Of a DNA stretch of 16,113 bases, positions 7,425 through 16,113 are shown piece after piece (the stretch's first letter is position 1; each line of letters opens with the position of its first letter). The notes under the pieces were generated by a model. The model was not told where the DNA came from. It was given only the letters and a program-made list of their open reading frames with translations, and did not search any database. The position numbers and the translations under genes are program-made. Source of the DNA: Caldilineaceae bacterium (GTDB taxonomy: Bacteria; Chloroflexota; Anaerolineae; Caldilineales; Caldilineaceae). Location: NCBI GenBank assembly GCA_015494005.1, contig WGCB01000492.1:1-16113 (forward strand), given 5' to 3'.

Positions 7425-7469
7425 CGGTCGAAATGATGCCGGTCGAAATAATGCCGATCAAAATGGCTC
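7425..7469 (-). repeat. 15-bp tandem repeat upstream of rplM
   Basis: CGGTCGAAATGATGC (7425-7439) is followed by CGGTCGAAATAATGC (7440-7454, one change) and a third, degraded copy starting CGATCAAAATGG (7455-7469) that reaches the truA stop. It starts 39 nt before the rplM start codon. Confidence 0.8.
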
Positions 7470-8301
7470 AGCCAAACAACTCGAACTCGGCTGGGTATTG
7501 GACTCGTTCCAGGACCAGGCCTCGAGCCGGGGCTGGGGGCGCCGAGAGATCTCGCTGCTGGCCAGCCAGGGCCTGGCGGACGTCTTCCGGGCTACGGCGT
7601 CCTCGCCCCACCTCCAGCAGAGTCCCCACCAGGTTGCGCACCATGCGCCGCAGAAAGGCGTTGGCCGTCACCGTGAAGACCAGTGGCTGCAGCGGCCGGG
7701 GATCCAGGCTGGGCAGGTCACAGTGAACTGGCTGCCACTCCGCCTGGAAAATGCGCCGCACCGTGCTCTCTCCCTGAGGAGGCTGGCCGAAGGTGGCGAA
7801 GTCGTGCTCCCCCACCAGATGGGCCGCGGCCTGGTTCATGGCCGCCAGGTCCAGGGGCCGGGGCTCCACCAGGGAGTAGCGATCCACCAGGGGAAAGCGG
7901 CTCAGCAACACACCCTCGGTCGAGGACACTGGCTGATGCACCGTGTAGCGGTAGGTGCGGCTGGTGGCGCTGAAGCGGGGGTGGAAGCCCGGCGGGGCCG
8001 CCACTACCCGTCGCACCAGGACAGCCGGAGGCAGATGGCTGTTCCAAGCTCGCTGCAGAGCCTCCAGGCTGTGCCGCCAGGTCACCGTGGCCGAGACCAC
8101 CTGCCCTCGGGCATGGACCCCGGTGTCCGTCCGCCCGGAGCCGGCGATGCGAGCGAAGTGGCCGGTGCAGGCCGCCAGGGCCTCTTCCAGGGCCCCCTGG
8201 ATGGTGGGGACACCGTCCTGCACCTGGAAGCCGTAGAAGTCGGTGCCATCGTAGGCCACCAGGGCGGCGATGGTCCGGCTGCTGGACGGGGCGTCCACCA
8301 C
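7468..8301 (-). CDS. truA: tRNA pseudouridine(38-40) synthase
   Basis: 277 aa. It converts U38-U40 of the tRNA anticodon arm to pseudouridine. The catalytic aspartate is Asp59 in GSGRTDTGVHARG. YDGTDFYGFQ near the N-terminus, FHPRFSATSRTYRY, and NAFLRRMVRNLVGTLL in the C-terminal half are all family motifs. The start is one of two adjacent GTG codons (8301 or 8298), directly after an in-frame stop. It follows the rplQ stop by 5 nt, so translation is probably coupled. Placement after rplQ is common in many phyla. Confidence 0.95.
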   Translation of the reverse strand: MVDAPSSSRTIAALVAYDGTDFYGFQVQDGVPTIQGALEEALAACTGHFARIAGSGRTDTGVHARGQVVSATVTWRHSLEALQRAWNSHLPPAVLVRRVVAAPPGFHPRFSATSRTYRYTVHQPVSSTEGVLLSRFPLVDRYSLVEPRPLDLAAMNQAAAHLVGEHDFATFGQPPQGESTVRRIFQAEWQPVHCDLPSLDPRPLQPLVFTVTANAFLRRMVRNLVGTLLEVGRGRRSPEDVRQALAGQQRDLSAPPAPARGLVLERVQYPAEFELFG

Positions 8302-8306
8302 TCAGG

Positions 8307-8687
8307 CTACTCGTCCTCGCCCACCAGCTCGATCATGGCCATGTCCGCGGCGTCGCCCTGACGCTTCCCCAGCTTGATGATGCGGGTGTAGCCTCCGGGC
8401 CGCTCCATGTAGCGGGGAGCGATCTCGTCGAAGAGCTTCTTGGCCACGCTCTTGTCGTTCAGGAAGGCCACCACCTGGCGCTGGGCGTGGACCCGGTTGC
8501 CGTCCGGCGCCAGGCCCCGCTTGGCCTTGGTGATCAGCTTCTCCGCCCTGGCCCGGATGGCTCGGGCCTTGGCCTCGGTGGTTACGATGCGCTCGTGGAT
8601 GTAGAGCTCTCGGATCAGGTTGCGGAAAAGGGCCTTGCGCTGGTCCTTGTTCCGCCCCAACTTGCGCCCTGCTACGCGATGTCGCAT
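8307..8687 (-). CDS. rplQ: 50S ribosomal protein L17
   Basis: 126 aa. The [12 protein letters not shown] start, the [15 protein letters not shown] segment and the [25 protein letters not shown] end define L17. GGGAGGAA lies 10 nt upstream of the ATG. The last residues are acidic (VGEDE). It sits between rpoA and truA, the usual end of the alpha operon. Confidence 0.97.
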   Translation of the reverse strand: MRHRVAGRKLGRNKDQRKALFRNLIRELYIHERIVTTEAKARAIRARAEKLITKAKRGLAPDGNRVHAQRQVVAFLNDKSVAKKLFDEIAPRYMERPGGYTRIIKLGKRQGDAADMAMIELVGEDE

Positions 8688-8711
8688 GATGCTGTTCCTC
8701 CCTCACAGGAA

Positions 8712-8735
8712 GCCCTGCCTGGCTCGGGCCAGGGC
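8712..8735 (-). other. short hairpin in the rpoA-rplQ gap
   Basis: GCCCTG/CAGGGC outer arms and a CTGGC/GCCAG inner stem with a 4-nt loop lie in the 55-nt gap, just upstream of the rplQ ribosome binding site. The two stems are offset by mismatches. There is no U-run, so it is not a terminator; an mRNA-processing or spacing role is only a guess. Confidence 0.3.
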
Positions 8736-8742
8736 AAGGGGT

Positions 8743-9819
8743 CTATTCGGATACTGGTTCGGTGGAGTTGGCCTCGGTCTCGGCTTCCGCCTCTGGCTCG
8801 GCTGGGGAGGCCTCCGCAGCCTCTCCTTCGCCCTCGCCTTCCTCCTTGGCCTCCCCCTCGCCCTTGAAGGCGCTCAGGTCCACGCCAGGGACGTCCAGGT
8901 AGCCCCGCTGGGCCAGCTTCTCCACCAGCTCGTCCAGGGATTTCTTCCCGAAGTTGCGGATGGCGAGCATCTCTTCCTCGCCCTTCTCCATCCGCTTCAG
9001 GATCTCTCCCACCTTGGTGATGCCGGCCCGCTTCAGGCAGTTATAGGCCCGAACCGTCAGCTCCAGCTCCTCGATGGGGGCATCGAAGACTCGGCTGGGA
9101 ATGCCTTTCTCCTCCTCTTCCGGCTGCTCCACCACGGTGGTGGTGGCGCCAGCCAGGGGAGTCAGGTGCTGAACCAGGATGTCCGCGGCCTGGCGCAGGG
9201 CATCCTCCGGCGAGATGGTGCCGTCGGTCCAGATCTCCAGATCCAGCTTGTCGTAGTCGGTCTGCTGGCCGATGCGGGTGCGCTCCACCCGGTAGGCCAC
9301 CTTGCGCACCGGGCTGAAGATGGCGTCCACTGGGATCTCGCCCAGCGGAAGACGGGTGCGCTCCTCGGCGGGGCTGTAGCCCCGGCCTCGCTCCACCACC
9401 ATCTCGATGTCCAGGTCCACGTCGTTGGAATCCGCGGTGAGCAGGTAGAGATCCGGGTTCATCACCTCCACCTCGGGAGGGCAGACCAGGTCACCGGCGG
9501 TCACCGGGCCCTCGTGGGTCACCTCCACGTAGATGCGCACCGGATCCTCGCTGGTGCTGCGCAGGCGGATCTTCTTCACGTTCAGGATCAGCCGGGTGGT
9601 ATCCTCCCGCACATGGGGGATGGTGGAAAACTCGTGGTGCACACCGCTGATCCGGATGGACGTCACCGCCGCGCCTGGCAAGCTAGAGAGCAACACCCGG
9701 CGCAGGGAATTGCCCAGGGTGATCCCGTAGCCGCTTTCCAGGGGGCTGATGACGAAGTGGCCGTAGTTCTGGGAACTGGCCTCGGTTTCGATTTTCGGCA
9801 GTACTAAATTGTTAAGCAA
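8743..9819 (-). CDS. rpoA: RNA polymerase alpha subunit
   Basis: 358 aa. The N-terminal dimerisation domain covers about 1-235, with ESGYGITLGNSLRRVLLSSLPG near residues 28-49. The C-terminal DNA- and activator-binding domain covers about 245-315, with the ELELTVRAYNCLKRAGI and RNFGKKSLDEL blocks. Residues 316-358 form an added tail rich in Glu and Ala. The start is read as TTG at 9819, which gives the family-typical MLNN..PKIE beginning and has GGGAGGGG about 5 nt upstream; no ATG or GTG fits better. A TTG start may help hold alpha synthesis down relative to the ribosomal proteins (inference). Confidence 0.96.
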   Translation of the reverse strand: MLNNLVLPKIETEASSQNYGHFVISPLESGYGITLGNSLRRVLLSSLPGAAVTSIRISGVHHEFSTIPHVREDTTRLILNVKKIRLRSTSEDPVRIYVEVTHEGPVTAGDLVCPPEVEVMNPDLYLLTADSNDVDLDIEMVVERGRGYSPAEERTRLPLGEIPVDAIFSPVRKVAYRVERTRIGQQTDYDKLDLEIWTDGTISPEDALRQAADILVQHLTPLAGATTTVVEQPEEEEKGIPSRVFDAPIEELELTVRAYNCLKRAGITKVGEILKRMEKGEEEMLAIRNFGKKSLDELVEKLAQRGYLDVPGVDLSAFKGEGEAKEEGEGEGEAAEASPAEPEAEAETEANSTEPVSE

Positions 9820-9860
9820 CGGTACCCCTCCCGCTGTTCAGCTAAGAATTCAATCCCATG

Positions 9861-9878
9861 CTCCTGCTCGAGCAGGAG
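9861..9878 (-). promoter_or_regulatory. 18-bp perfect palindrome in the rpsD-rpoA gap
   Basis: CTCCTGCTCGAGCAGGAG is perfectly self-complementary. As RNA it folds to a 7-bp stem with a UCGA tetraloop. It lies about 41 nt before the rpoA TTG in a 152-nt gap that is otherwise featureless. It could be an mRNA processing or regulatory hairpin, or a protein site on DNA. Confidence 0.45.
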
Positions 9879-9971
9879 GTCATGTCCATCACAGGGAGCC
9901 AGCTTCCTGGGCCGGGTGAACGGGCCACCGTGGGCCCCATCCACAGGCCGCCAGGAGCGGCTCCATCCAGG

Positions 9972-10619
9972 TTAGCGGCTGTAGTACTCGACGATAAGCT
10001 GCTCGTTCAGCGGGATCTCGATGTCTTCCCGGGTCGGCTCCCGGAGCACGGTGCCGCGCATGTTGTTCACGTCCAAGGTGAGCCAAGCTGGTGGTGTGGC
10101 CTGCTCCAGCAGCTGAAGTCGTTCCTTGAAGTAGGGCTTGGAACGGCTTCCCTGGCGCACAGCGATCACGTCACCAGGGTCCACCTGGAAGGACGGAATG
10201 TCCGTCTTGCGGGCCTTGTCCTTGCGGACCACCTCGAAGTGGCCGTGGCGCACCAGCTGGCGGGCCTGGGCTCGGCTGTCCGCGAAGCCCAGGCGGTAGA
10301 CCACGTTGTCCAGCCGCCGCTCCAGGATGGTCAGCAAAGTGACGCCGGTCATGCCCTTGCGCCGGGCCGCCTCCTTGAAGTAGCGCCGGAACTGGCGCTC
10401 CATCACACCGTAGATGCGCCGCACTTTCTGCTTTTCCCGCAGCTGCATGCCGTAGTCGGACACTTTGCGCCGGGCCGCGGCTCGGCGGCCGTGGATCCCG
10501 GGCGGGTAGTTGCGCCGCTCGATGGCGCATTTCGGGCCCAGGCAGCGCTCGCCCTTCAGGAACAGTTTCTGCCCTTCCCGCCGACATAGTTTACAAACCG
10601 CATCTGTGTATCGTGCCAT
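9972..10619 (-). CDS. rpsD: 30S ribosomal protein S4 (zinc-binding form)
   Basis: 215 aa primary 16S rRNA-binding protein. The N-terminus has four cysteines, Cys9, Cys12, Cys26 and Cys31, spaced as in zinc-containing 'C+' S4 proteins. The S4 RNA-binding domain follows (about 95-160: [20 protein letters not shown], then RHGHFEV). The C-terminus ends IVEYYSR, as in the family. The start has GGAGGAGAG directly upstream. It is preceded by a 303-nt gene-free leader, unlike its tightly packed neighbours. S4 controls its own operon in several bacteria, so the leader may be the target (inference). Confidence 0.97.
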   Translation of the reverse strand: MARYTDAVCKLCRREGQKLFLKGERCLGPKCAIERRNYPPGIHGRRAAARRKVSDYGMQLREKQKVRRIYGVMERQFRRYFKEAARRKGMTGVTLLTILERRLDNVVYRLGFADSRAQARQLVRHGHFEVVRKDKARKTDIPSFQVDPGDVIAVRQGSRSKPYFKERLQLLEQATPPAWLTLDVNNMRGTVLREPTREDIEIPLNEQLIVEYYSR

Positions 10620-10922
10620 CTCTCCTCCACAAATCGACTGCTACGCCGATCCTCTATGAGTGTCGTTTGCCTTGCAGAAAGAATCTCGCAAAACGAGCGT
10701 GTGAATAGTCCTAGCCTGCCCCGGCGAGGAGCTCCAGGGCTGCCCTGGGCCTCTCGGGGCGCTGCTTCGTCCCCGGACGACAAGGGTCTATCACAACAAT
10801 GAGGCATCGTGCACAGGATCTGCACACACGATGCCTGTCGGCGGAAGATTCGTCCATGTTCTCCCGCCAGGTTTCAGTTGGTTCGGCCCAACGCCATCCA
10901 GGTGACCCAGATGCTCCCCCGA
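10620..10922 (-). other. 303-nt gene-free stretch, probable rpsD leader
   Basis: No gene is visible; the open frames here are extensions of overlapping shadow frames with no protein character. It contains a strong hairpin (10802-10836), a compact 7-bp inverted repeat around one base (CCAGGGC-T-GCCCTGG, 10734-10748), and a small CTCG/CGAG pair in an AT-richer part just before rpsD. No convincing promoter was found on either strand. Confidence 0.5.
10802..10836 (-). promoter_or_regulatory. hairpin in the rpsK-rpsD gap, possible attenuator
   Basis: AGGCATCGTG (10802-10811) and CACGATGCCT (10827-10836) form a perfect 10-bp stem with a 15-nt loop. On the minus strand it is followed by CATTGTTGTGAT, U-rich but broken, so it may be a weak or conditional terminator rather than a full one. 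Confidence 0.5.
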
Positions 10923-11327
10923 TCAGACTCGCCGTTTCTTGGGTGGACGGCAACCGTTGTGAGGGATGGGGGTCACGTCGGTGATGGAACGGACCTGCAA
11001 CCCTGCCCCGATCAGGGCCCGCAAAGCGCTCTCCCGTCCCGGGCCGGGCCCCTTGATGAAGACATCCACTTCCTTCATGTTGAAGTCCCCCATGGCCTGG
11101 CGAGCCACGCTCTGGGAGGCCAGCTGGGCGGCGAAAGGCGTGCTCTTGCGGCTCCCCTTGAAGCCGCTGGTGCCACCGCTGGCCCAGCACAGGGTGTTCC
11201 CCTGGGGGTCCGTCACAGTCACAATGGTGTTGTTGAAAGTGGCGTGGATGTGCACCTGCCCGTGGGGCACGGATTTCTTCTCTCGTCGGGTGGTTCGTCG
11301 ACCCCGCCTGCGTTGTTGTCGCGCCAT
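10923..11327 (-). CDS. rpsK: 30S ribosomal protein S11
   Basis: 134 aa. The S11 core is plain: [15 protein letters not shown], the [21 protein letters not shown] block and [13 protein letters not shown]. The C-terminus has [13 protein letters not shown], as in the family. The first 20 residues are strongly basic ([16 protein letters not shown]). AGGAG lies 6 nt upstream of the ATG. It is 61 nt downstream of rpsM. Confidence 0.97.
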   Translation of the reverse strand: MARQQRRRGRRTTRREKKSVPHGQVHIHATFNNTIVTVTDPQGNTLCWASGGTSGFKGSRKSTPFAAQLASQSVARQAMGDFNMKEVDVFIKGPGPGRESALRALIGAGLQVRSITDVTPIPHNGCRPPKKRRV

Positions 11328-11388
11328 CGTTTCTCCTCGTTCCTACCCTTAGGCTCCTGCCTTTAGCTCAGCAATACCTGTTCAGAGA

Positions 11389-11766
11389 CTACTTGCGAGC
11401 CCGCTTCTTGCCGGGCACGGTCTTCTTCGGTCCCTTGCGGGTGCGTGCGTTGGTGCGGGTGCGCTGGCCCCGGACCGGCAGGCCCCGCCGGTGGCGGATC
11501 CCCCGGTAGCAGCCGATCTCGATGAGCCGCTTGATGTTCATGCTCACCTCGCGGCGCAGGTCACCTTCCACCCGCAGGTTGCGGTCGATGTACTCCCGCA
11601 GCCGCACCACCTCGTTGTCGTCCAGATCCTTGACCCGCTTGTTGGGGTCGATCTGGGTGGCGGCCAGGACCTTCTCCGCTGTGCTGCGGCCGATGCCGTA
11701 GATGTATGTGAGTGCGATGACCACCCGCTTGTCTCGGGGGATGTCCACACCGGCGATACGTGCCAT
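11389..11766 (-). CDS. rpsM: 30S ribosomal protein S13
   Basis: 125 aa. It begins [15 protein letters not shown] and carries the helix-hairpin-helix YIYGIGR. The [19 protein letters not shown] block and basic tail ending KKRARK are typical of S13, whose tail contacts P-site tRNA. GGAGAG lies upstream of the ATG at 11766. It follows rpmJ by 37 nt and should share the promoter at 11961-11989. Confidence 0.97.
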   Translation of the reverse strand: MARIAGVDIPRDKRVVIALTYIYGIGRSTAEKVLAATQIDPNKRVKDLDDNEVVRLREYIDRNLRVEGDLRREVSMNIKRLIEIGCYRGIRHRRGLPVRGQRTRTNARTRKGPKKTVPGKKRARK

Positions 11767-11803
11767 AACCTCTCTCCTTACCCTTCCTGTCAGCGCTGGC
11801 GAT

Positions 11804-11917
11804 CTAGCCCTGCCGCTGCTTGTGCTTCGGATTGGAACAGATCACATACACCACCCCGCGCCGCCGCACGATCTTGCATTTCTCACACATTTTCTTTACA
11901 GACGGTCGCACTTTCAT
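11804..11917 (-). CDS. rpmJ: 50S ribosomal protein L36
   Basis: 37 aa, reading [17 protein letters not shown] at the N-terminus. The zinc ligands are Cys11, Cys14, Cys27 and His32, so this is the zinc-binding L36 form. AAGGAG lies 10 nt upstream of the ATG. It is the first gene after the promoter that overlaps the end of map. infA, which often precedes rpmJ, is not here. Confidence 0.96.
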   Translation of the reverse strand: MKVRPSVKKMCEKCKIVRRRGVVYVICSNPKHKQRQG

Positions 11918-11960
11918 GGTGAATAAACTCCTTGGTATAAGCTCGTCGCGCAACTTGGCT

Positions 11961-11989
11961 AGTATATCATGCCCTTAAGGCAGAGTCAA
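11961..11989 (-). promoter_or_regulatory. promoter for rpmJ-rpsM-rpsK and beyond
   Basis: On the minus strand TTGACT (11989-11984) and TATACT (11966-11961) are exactly 17 bp apart, with TGA before the -10 (extended -10). The -35 lies inside the last codons of map, and the -10 just after its stop. Transcription would start near 11954, about 37 nt before rpmJ. This is the best sigma-70-type promoter in the window. Confidence 0.82.
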
Positions 11990-12802
11990 AATTTTCGGCC
12001 CAGCACCGGTCACCGCGATGGTGTGTTCGAAGTGGGCTGTCAGGCTGCCATCCTTGCTCACCACCGTCCAACCATCCGCCAACACCCGGGTCTCCCAGGT
12101 GCCAGCCTGGACCATGGGCTCCAGGGCAAAGACCAGGCCTGGCTCCATGACCAGGTCGCTGTCGCCTCCTTCGGCCACGTAGTTCAGGACCTGAGGCGGC
12201 TCGTGCATGGAACGGCCCACGCCGTGTCCCGCGTACTCCCGCACCACGTAGAAACCGCGGCTCTCCACGTACTCCTGCACCGCCCGGCTCACGTCCCGGA
12301 TGCGCTTGCCCGCCACGGCCTGCTCGATGCCAGCGTAGAGGCTGCCCTCCGTGGCCTCCAGCAGAGCCTGGGCCTCCTCGCTGATCTGCCCCACCGGGTA
12401 GGTCCAGGCGCTATCCCCTACGAAGCCCCGGTAGTAGGAGCCCACATCGATGCTGATGATGTCCCCTTCCTTCAGGATGCGCTCCTTGCTAGGGATGCCG
12501 TGGACTAGCTCCTCATTGATGCTGGTGCAGATGTGGGCCGGATAGCCCCGATAGCCCAGGAAGGCAGACTCCGCGTTGTACCGGTGCAGCGTCTCCGCGG
12601 CCAGTTGATCCAGCTCCCAGGTGCTGATGCCGGGGCGAATGGCCTCCTTCAGTACCTGGTGCACCCGCCCCACGATCCGGCCCGCCTCCCGCAGGATCTG
12701 GATCTCCTGGGGCGTCTTCAGGATGGGACGGGGCGCCTCCTGCTGGGTGCGCCGACGGAACAGTCGCCGACGGGGCCTTCGCTTCATGACGTTTCGTTCC
12801 AT
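11975..12802 (-). CDS. map: methionine aminopeptidase, type I
   Basis: 275 aa. It removes the initiator methionine from nascent proteins. The five metal ligands are visible: Asp119, Asp130, His193, Glu228 and Glu259, in the family contexts SIDVGS, VGDSAW, GHGVGR, ALEPM and AHFEHT. The catalytic core starts near residue 29. The first 25 residues are an unusual, strongly basic extension (MKRRPRRRLFRRR), which could contact the ribosome or nucleic acid. The start may be the ATG at 12802 or, five codons on, the ATG at 12787; neither has a strong ribosome binding site. It follows adk by 9 nt, so translation is probably coupled. Confidence 0.95.
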   Translation of the reverse strand: MERNVMKRRPRRRLFRRRTQQEAPRPILKTPQEIQILREAGRIVGRVHQVLKEAIRPGISTWELDQLAAETLHRYNAESAFLGYRGYPAHICTSINEELVHGIPSKERILKEGDIISIDVGSYYRGFVGDSAWTYPVGQISEEAQALLEATEGSLYAGIEQAVAGKRIRDVSRAVQEYVESRGFYVVREYAGHGVGRSMHEPPQVLNYVAEGGDSDLVMEPGLVFALEPMVQAGTWETRVLADGWTVVSKDGSLTAHFEHTIAVTGAGPKILTLP

Positions 12803-12804
12803 TT

Positions 12805-12821
12805 CCAGGACTCAGTCCTGG
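12805..12821 (-). repeat. 17-bp inverted repeat over the adk stop codon
   Basis: CCAGGACT and AGTCCTGG surround a single central base. The adk stop (12812-12814) is at its centre and the map start is 3 nt beyond. As RNA it could form a small hairpin in the adk-map junction and affect re-initiation at map. Confidence 0.5.
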
Positions 12822-13486
12822 GGTAGAATGCCCCGCTCGGCCAGGATGTGCATCAGGGTCTGGTGCACCTCTTCGATGGGGCGGGAACCATCCACCCGCA
12901 CCAGTAGCCCCTTGCAGAAGTAGTAGCCGATCAAGGGCGACGTCTGCTTGTAGTACACGTACAGCCGATTGCGCACCGTCTCCGGTTTGTCATCGTCCCG
13001 CTGGTAGAGCTCCCCGCCGCAGCGGTCACAGACCATGTCGTGCTTGGGCGGGTTGAACTCGATGTGATAGACCGCCCCGCACTGGCGGCAGACCCGCCGC
13101 CCGGTGATCCGACGCATGGCCTCTTCGTCGCTGATCTCGATGAGCGGAACCAGGGAGACACCGCCGTCCGGGGCGGTCATCTCGTCCAGGGCCTGGGCCT
13201 GCTCCAGGTTGCGGGGGAAGCCGTCCAGGATGGCGCCTCGAGCGCAGTCCTCCTGGGCCAGCCGGTCCGCCACCATGCGGATGGTCACCTCGTCCGGCAC
13301 CAGCTCCCCCGCGTCCATGTAGCGCTTGGCCAGCAGCCCCAGCTCCGTCTGGTTCTTCAGGTTGTAGCGGAAGATGTCCCCGGTGGAAATCTGGGGAATC
13401 CCCAGCTTCTCCTGGAGCATCTTGGCCTGGGTTCCTTTGCCTGCCCCGGGCACACCGAGCAACACGATAAAGATGCGTTTCCCCAT
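12812..13486 (-). CDS. adk: adenylate kinase (zinc-lid form)
   Basis: 224 aa. It interconverts ATP + AMP and 2 ADP. The P-loop is GVPGAGKGTQ (11-20). ISTGDIFR and the AMP-binding DGFPRN (88-93) are present. The LID domain carries Cys133, Cys136, Cys153 and Cys156, so it should bind structural zinc, as in Gram-positive and many thermophilic adenylate kinases. The ATG at 13486 has only a weak AGGAAGAG upstream. Its place between secY and map is the classic arrangement. Confidence 0.97.
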   Translation of the reverse strand: MGKRIFIVLLGVPGAGKGTQAKMLQEKLGIPQISTGDIFRYNLKNQTELGLLAKRYMDAGELVPDEVTIRMVADRLAQEDCARGAILDGFPRNLEQAQALDEMTAPDGGVSLVPLIEISDEEAMRRITGRRVCRQCGAVYHIEFNPPKHDMVCDRCGGELYQRDDDKPETVRNRLYVYYKQTSPLIGYYFCKGLLVRVDGSRPIEEVHQTLMHILAERGILPQD

Positions 13487-13519
13487 GGAAGTGGCTCTCT
13501 TCCTGTGGCCGGCCTCTGC

Positions 13520-14857
<1,338 letters not shown>

Positions 14858-14956
14858 TACGATTCCCTCCGAAGAGTATGGCGACTCAGGGTGCCACCTC
14901 TGGTATCGACCGAGCTCCGCCTGCCACAACGGCCAACGGAGCCAGGCATTCGAGTG

Positions 14957-15436
14957 CTAGGAACGGGGCACCCGCTTGTTCACGGTGAAGGGCAGGATCT
15001 CCACCGAACCGCCGGCCGCCTCGATCTTCTGCCGGGCGCTGGCGCTCACCCGATGGGCCTTCACAGTCAGGGCCTTGTCCAGCTCGCCTCGGGCCAGCAC
15101 CACCACCGGATCCTTGACCTTGCTCAGCAGGCCCACCGCGTGCAGGCTCTCTGGCGTCACCTCTGCGCCGGCCTCGAAGCGCTTGCTCAGCATGTCCAGG
15201 TTCACCGGCACGTAGTGAACCTTGAACCGGTTGTTGAAGCCCCGCAGCTTGGGCAGGCGCTTCACCAGGGGTAGCTGGCCGCCCTCGAATGTGGGGCGCA
15301 CACCGCCGCCGCTGCGGGCGTTCTGGCCCTTGGTTCCCCGGCCGCTGGTCTTGCCCCGGCCAGAGCCTGTGCCACGACCTACTCGCTTTCGCTTTTTGGT
15401 TGCACCCGGATCGGGGCGCAGGTCATGTAATTTCAT
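14957..15436 (-). CDS. rplO: 50S ribosomal protein L15
   Basis: 159 aa. It starts [22 protein letters not shown], then [26 protein letters not shown], the glycine-rich basic segment that threads into 23S rRNA in this family. The C-terminal domain ends SVEILPF. The ATG at 15436 has AAGGAG 5 nt upstream; the 11-codon extension further up is not conserved-looking. It is followed by secY as usual and preceded by a tandem-repeat-filled gap after rpmD. Confidence 0.97.
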   Translation of the reverse strand: MKLHDLRPDPGATKKRKRVGRGTGSGRGKTSGRGTKGQNARSGGGVRPTFEGGQLPLVKRLPKLRGFNNRFKVHYVPVNLDMLSKRFEAGAEVTPESLHAVGLLSKVKDPVVVLARGELDKALTVKAHRVSASARQKIEAAGGSVEILPFTVNKRVPRS

Positions 15437-15461
15437 GATGACTCCTTGCTCGTTTCCAGTC

Positions 15462-15531
15462 GATCCCAACTGCTTGATTCCAACTGCTCGATCCCGATTG
15501 CCCGATCCCGATTACCTGATCCAACCTGTGT
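15462..15531 (-). repeat. 14-bp tandem repeat, five imperfect copies, between rpmD and rplO
   Basis: On the plus strand the units are GATCCCAACTGCTT, GATTCCAACTGCTC, GATCCCGATTGCCC, GATCCCGATTACCT and a last degraded GATCCAACCTGTG, at 15462, 15476, 15490, 15504 and 15518. They fill the space between the rpmD stop and 25 nt before the rplO start codon. Neighbouring units share changes (1 with 2, 3 with 4), as expected from stepwise duplication. Confidence 0.85.
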
Positions 15532-15719
15532 TAGCTATCCACTTCTTCCACCTGGACCAGGTGGCGCACCTTGTTGATCATGCCCCGGATCATCGGGCTG
15601 TCGTCCTTTTCCACCGTCTGGTGCATCTTGGTCAGACCCAGGGCGCGCACCGTGGCTTTCTGGCTCTTCTCGTAGCCGATGGGGCTGCGAACCAGGGTCA
15701 CCCGGAGTTTCTTAGCCAT
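15531..15719 (-). CDS. rpmD: 50S ribosomal protein L30
   Basis: 62 aa, normal length. [16 protein letters not shown] and [12 protein letters not shown], then the [18 protein letters not shown] end, define L30. Its ATG lies inside the end of rpsE, overlapping by 8 nt. Its GGAGGAG ribosome binding site is part of the Glu codons at the end of rpsE, so translation is probably coupled. Confidence 0.96.
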   Translation of the reverse strand: MAKKLRVTLVRSPIGYEKSQKATVRALGLTKMHQTVEKDDSPMIRGMINKVRHLVQVEEVDS

Positions 15720-16113
15720 GGATCTCCTCCTCCCGCAGCCAGAAGGGAGCCAGGTGGGACGGTTCCACCCCTCGACGCTCCGCTTCCACCTGATAGTCTT
15801 GCAGCTCCTGCAGGGCCTTGAATGTGGCCTGGACCACGTTCAGGATGTTGTCGCTGCCCAGGGACTTGGACAGGATGTCCTTGACCCCGGCGGCTTCCAC
15901 CACGGCCCGCACGCCACCGCCAGCGATGACGCCCGTACCCGGGCTGGCTGGCTTCAGCAGCACCTCCGCGGCGCCGAAGCGCACCTGGATGGGGTGGGGG
16001 ATGGTGGTGCCCAGCAGGGCCACGTTCACCATGTTCTTGCGGGCTCGCTCCGCGGCCTTGCGGATGGCGTCGGGGACTTCCCGGGCCTTGCCCACGCCCA
16101 CGCCCACCTTACC
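15712..16113 (-). CDS. rpsE: 30S ribosomal protein S5, 5' end cut by the window
   Basis: 133 codons plus stop are present, and the frame is open to the window edge. The visible part starts [14 protein letters not shown], the end of the S5 N-terminal RNA-binding domain. It continues with the [22 protein letters not shown] block and ends EEEIHG. Roughly the first 40-50 residues must lie beyond the window. The GTG at 16107 is internal, not a real start. It overlaps rpmD by 8 nt. Confidence 0.95.
   Translation of the reverse strand, partial: GKVGVGVGKAREVPDAIRKAAERARKNMVNVALLGTTIPHPIQVRFGAAEVLLKPASPGTGVIAGGGVRAVVEAAGVKDILSKSLGSDNILNVVQATFKALQELQDYQVEAERRGVEPSHLAPFWLREEEIHG

Noticed and set aside
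7162..8361. 399-codon plus-strand frame opposite rplM and truA
   Set aside because: Antisense shadow crossing two real genes.
8620..9807. 395-codon plus-strand frame opposite rplQ and rpoA
   Set aside because: Antisense shadow of rpoA with no domain character and no ribosome binding site.

Overview
The window is GC-rich, gene-dense bacterial DNA. It most resembles the Chloroflexota (Anaerolineae/Caldilineae-like). This rests on general resemblance of the ribosomal proteins, on a lipoprotein with a Thr-Pro linker and SH3b domain, and on extended -10 promoters of the form TGGTAAAAT; no database search was possible. Most of it is conserved housekeeping sequence on the minus strand, with a small accessory segment on the plus strand at the left end.

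Left part (1-3546, plus strand apart from the first 220 bases). The window opens on the truncated C-terminal part of a DDE-type transposase on the minus strand. A candidate promoter and a leader follow. Then come a secreted SH3b lipoprotein (485-1582), a secreted protein of unknown function (1705-2583) preceded by a 17-bp tandem repeat and followed by a good intrinsic terminator, and a membrane metalloprotease of the M50 site-2 type (2797-3546) with its own -10 box.

Middle (3552-6441, minus strand). These genes converge on the protease gene. In transcription order they are a MogA/MoaB-like molybdopterin protein, thioredoxin (trxA), and a stand-alone TrpB2-type tryptophan synthase beta chain with its own well-formed promoter. 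A hairpin at 6413-6441 separates them from the ribosomal cluster.

Right part (6540-16113, minus strand) is the end of the spc operon joined to the alpha operon and the L13-S9 pair: rpsE (cut by the window edge), rpmD, rplO, secY, adk, map, rpmJ, rpsM, rpsK, rpsD, rpoA, rplQ, truA, rplM, rpsI. Together these supply ribosomal proteins, the Sec channel, adenylate kinase, N-terminal methionine removal, the RNA polymerase alpha subunit and tRNA pseudouridylation. infA, often found between map and rpmJ, is absent there. A near-consensus promoter that begins inside the last codons of map occupies part of that gap and should drive rpmJ onward. A 303-nt gene-free stretch with a strong hairpin precedes rpsD.

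I found no CRISPR array, tRNA, rRNA, phage or defence system. The points most worth a second look are the transposase remnant, three unrelated short tandem repeats placed 11-39 nt upstream of start codons, the missing infA with its promoter, the rpsD leader, and the uncharacterised secreted protein.
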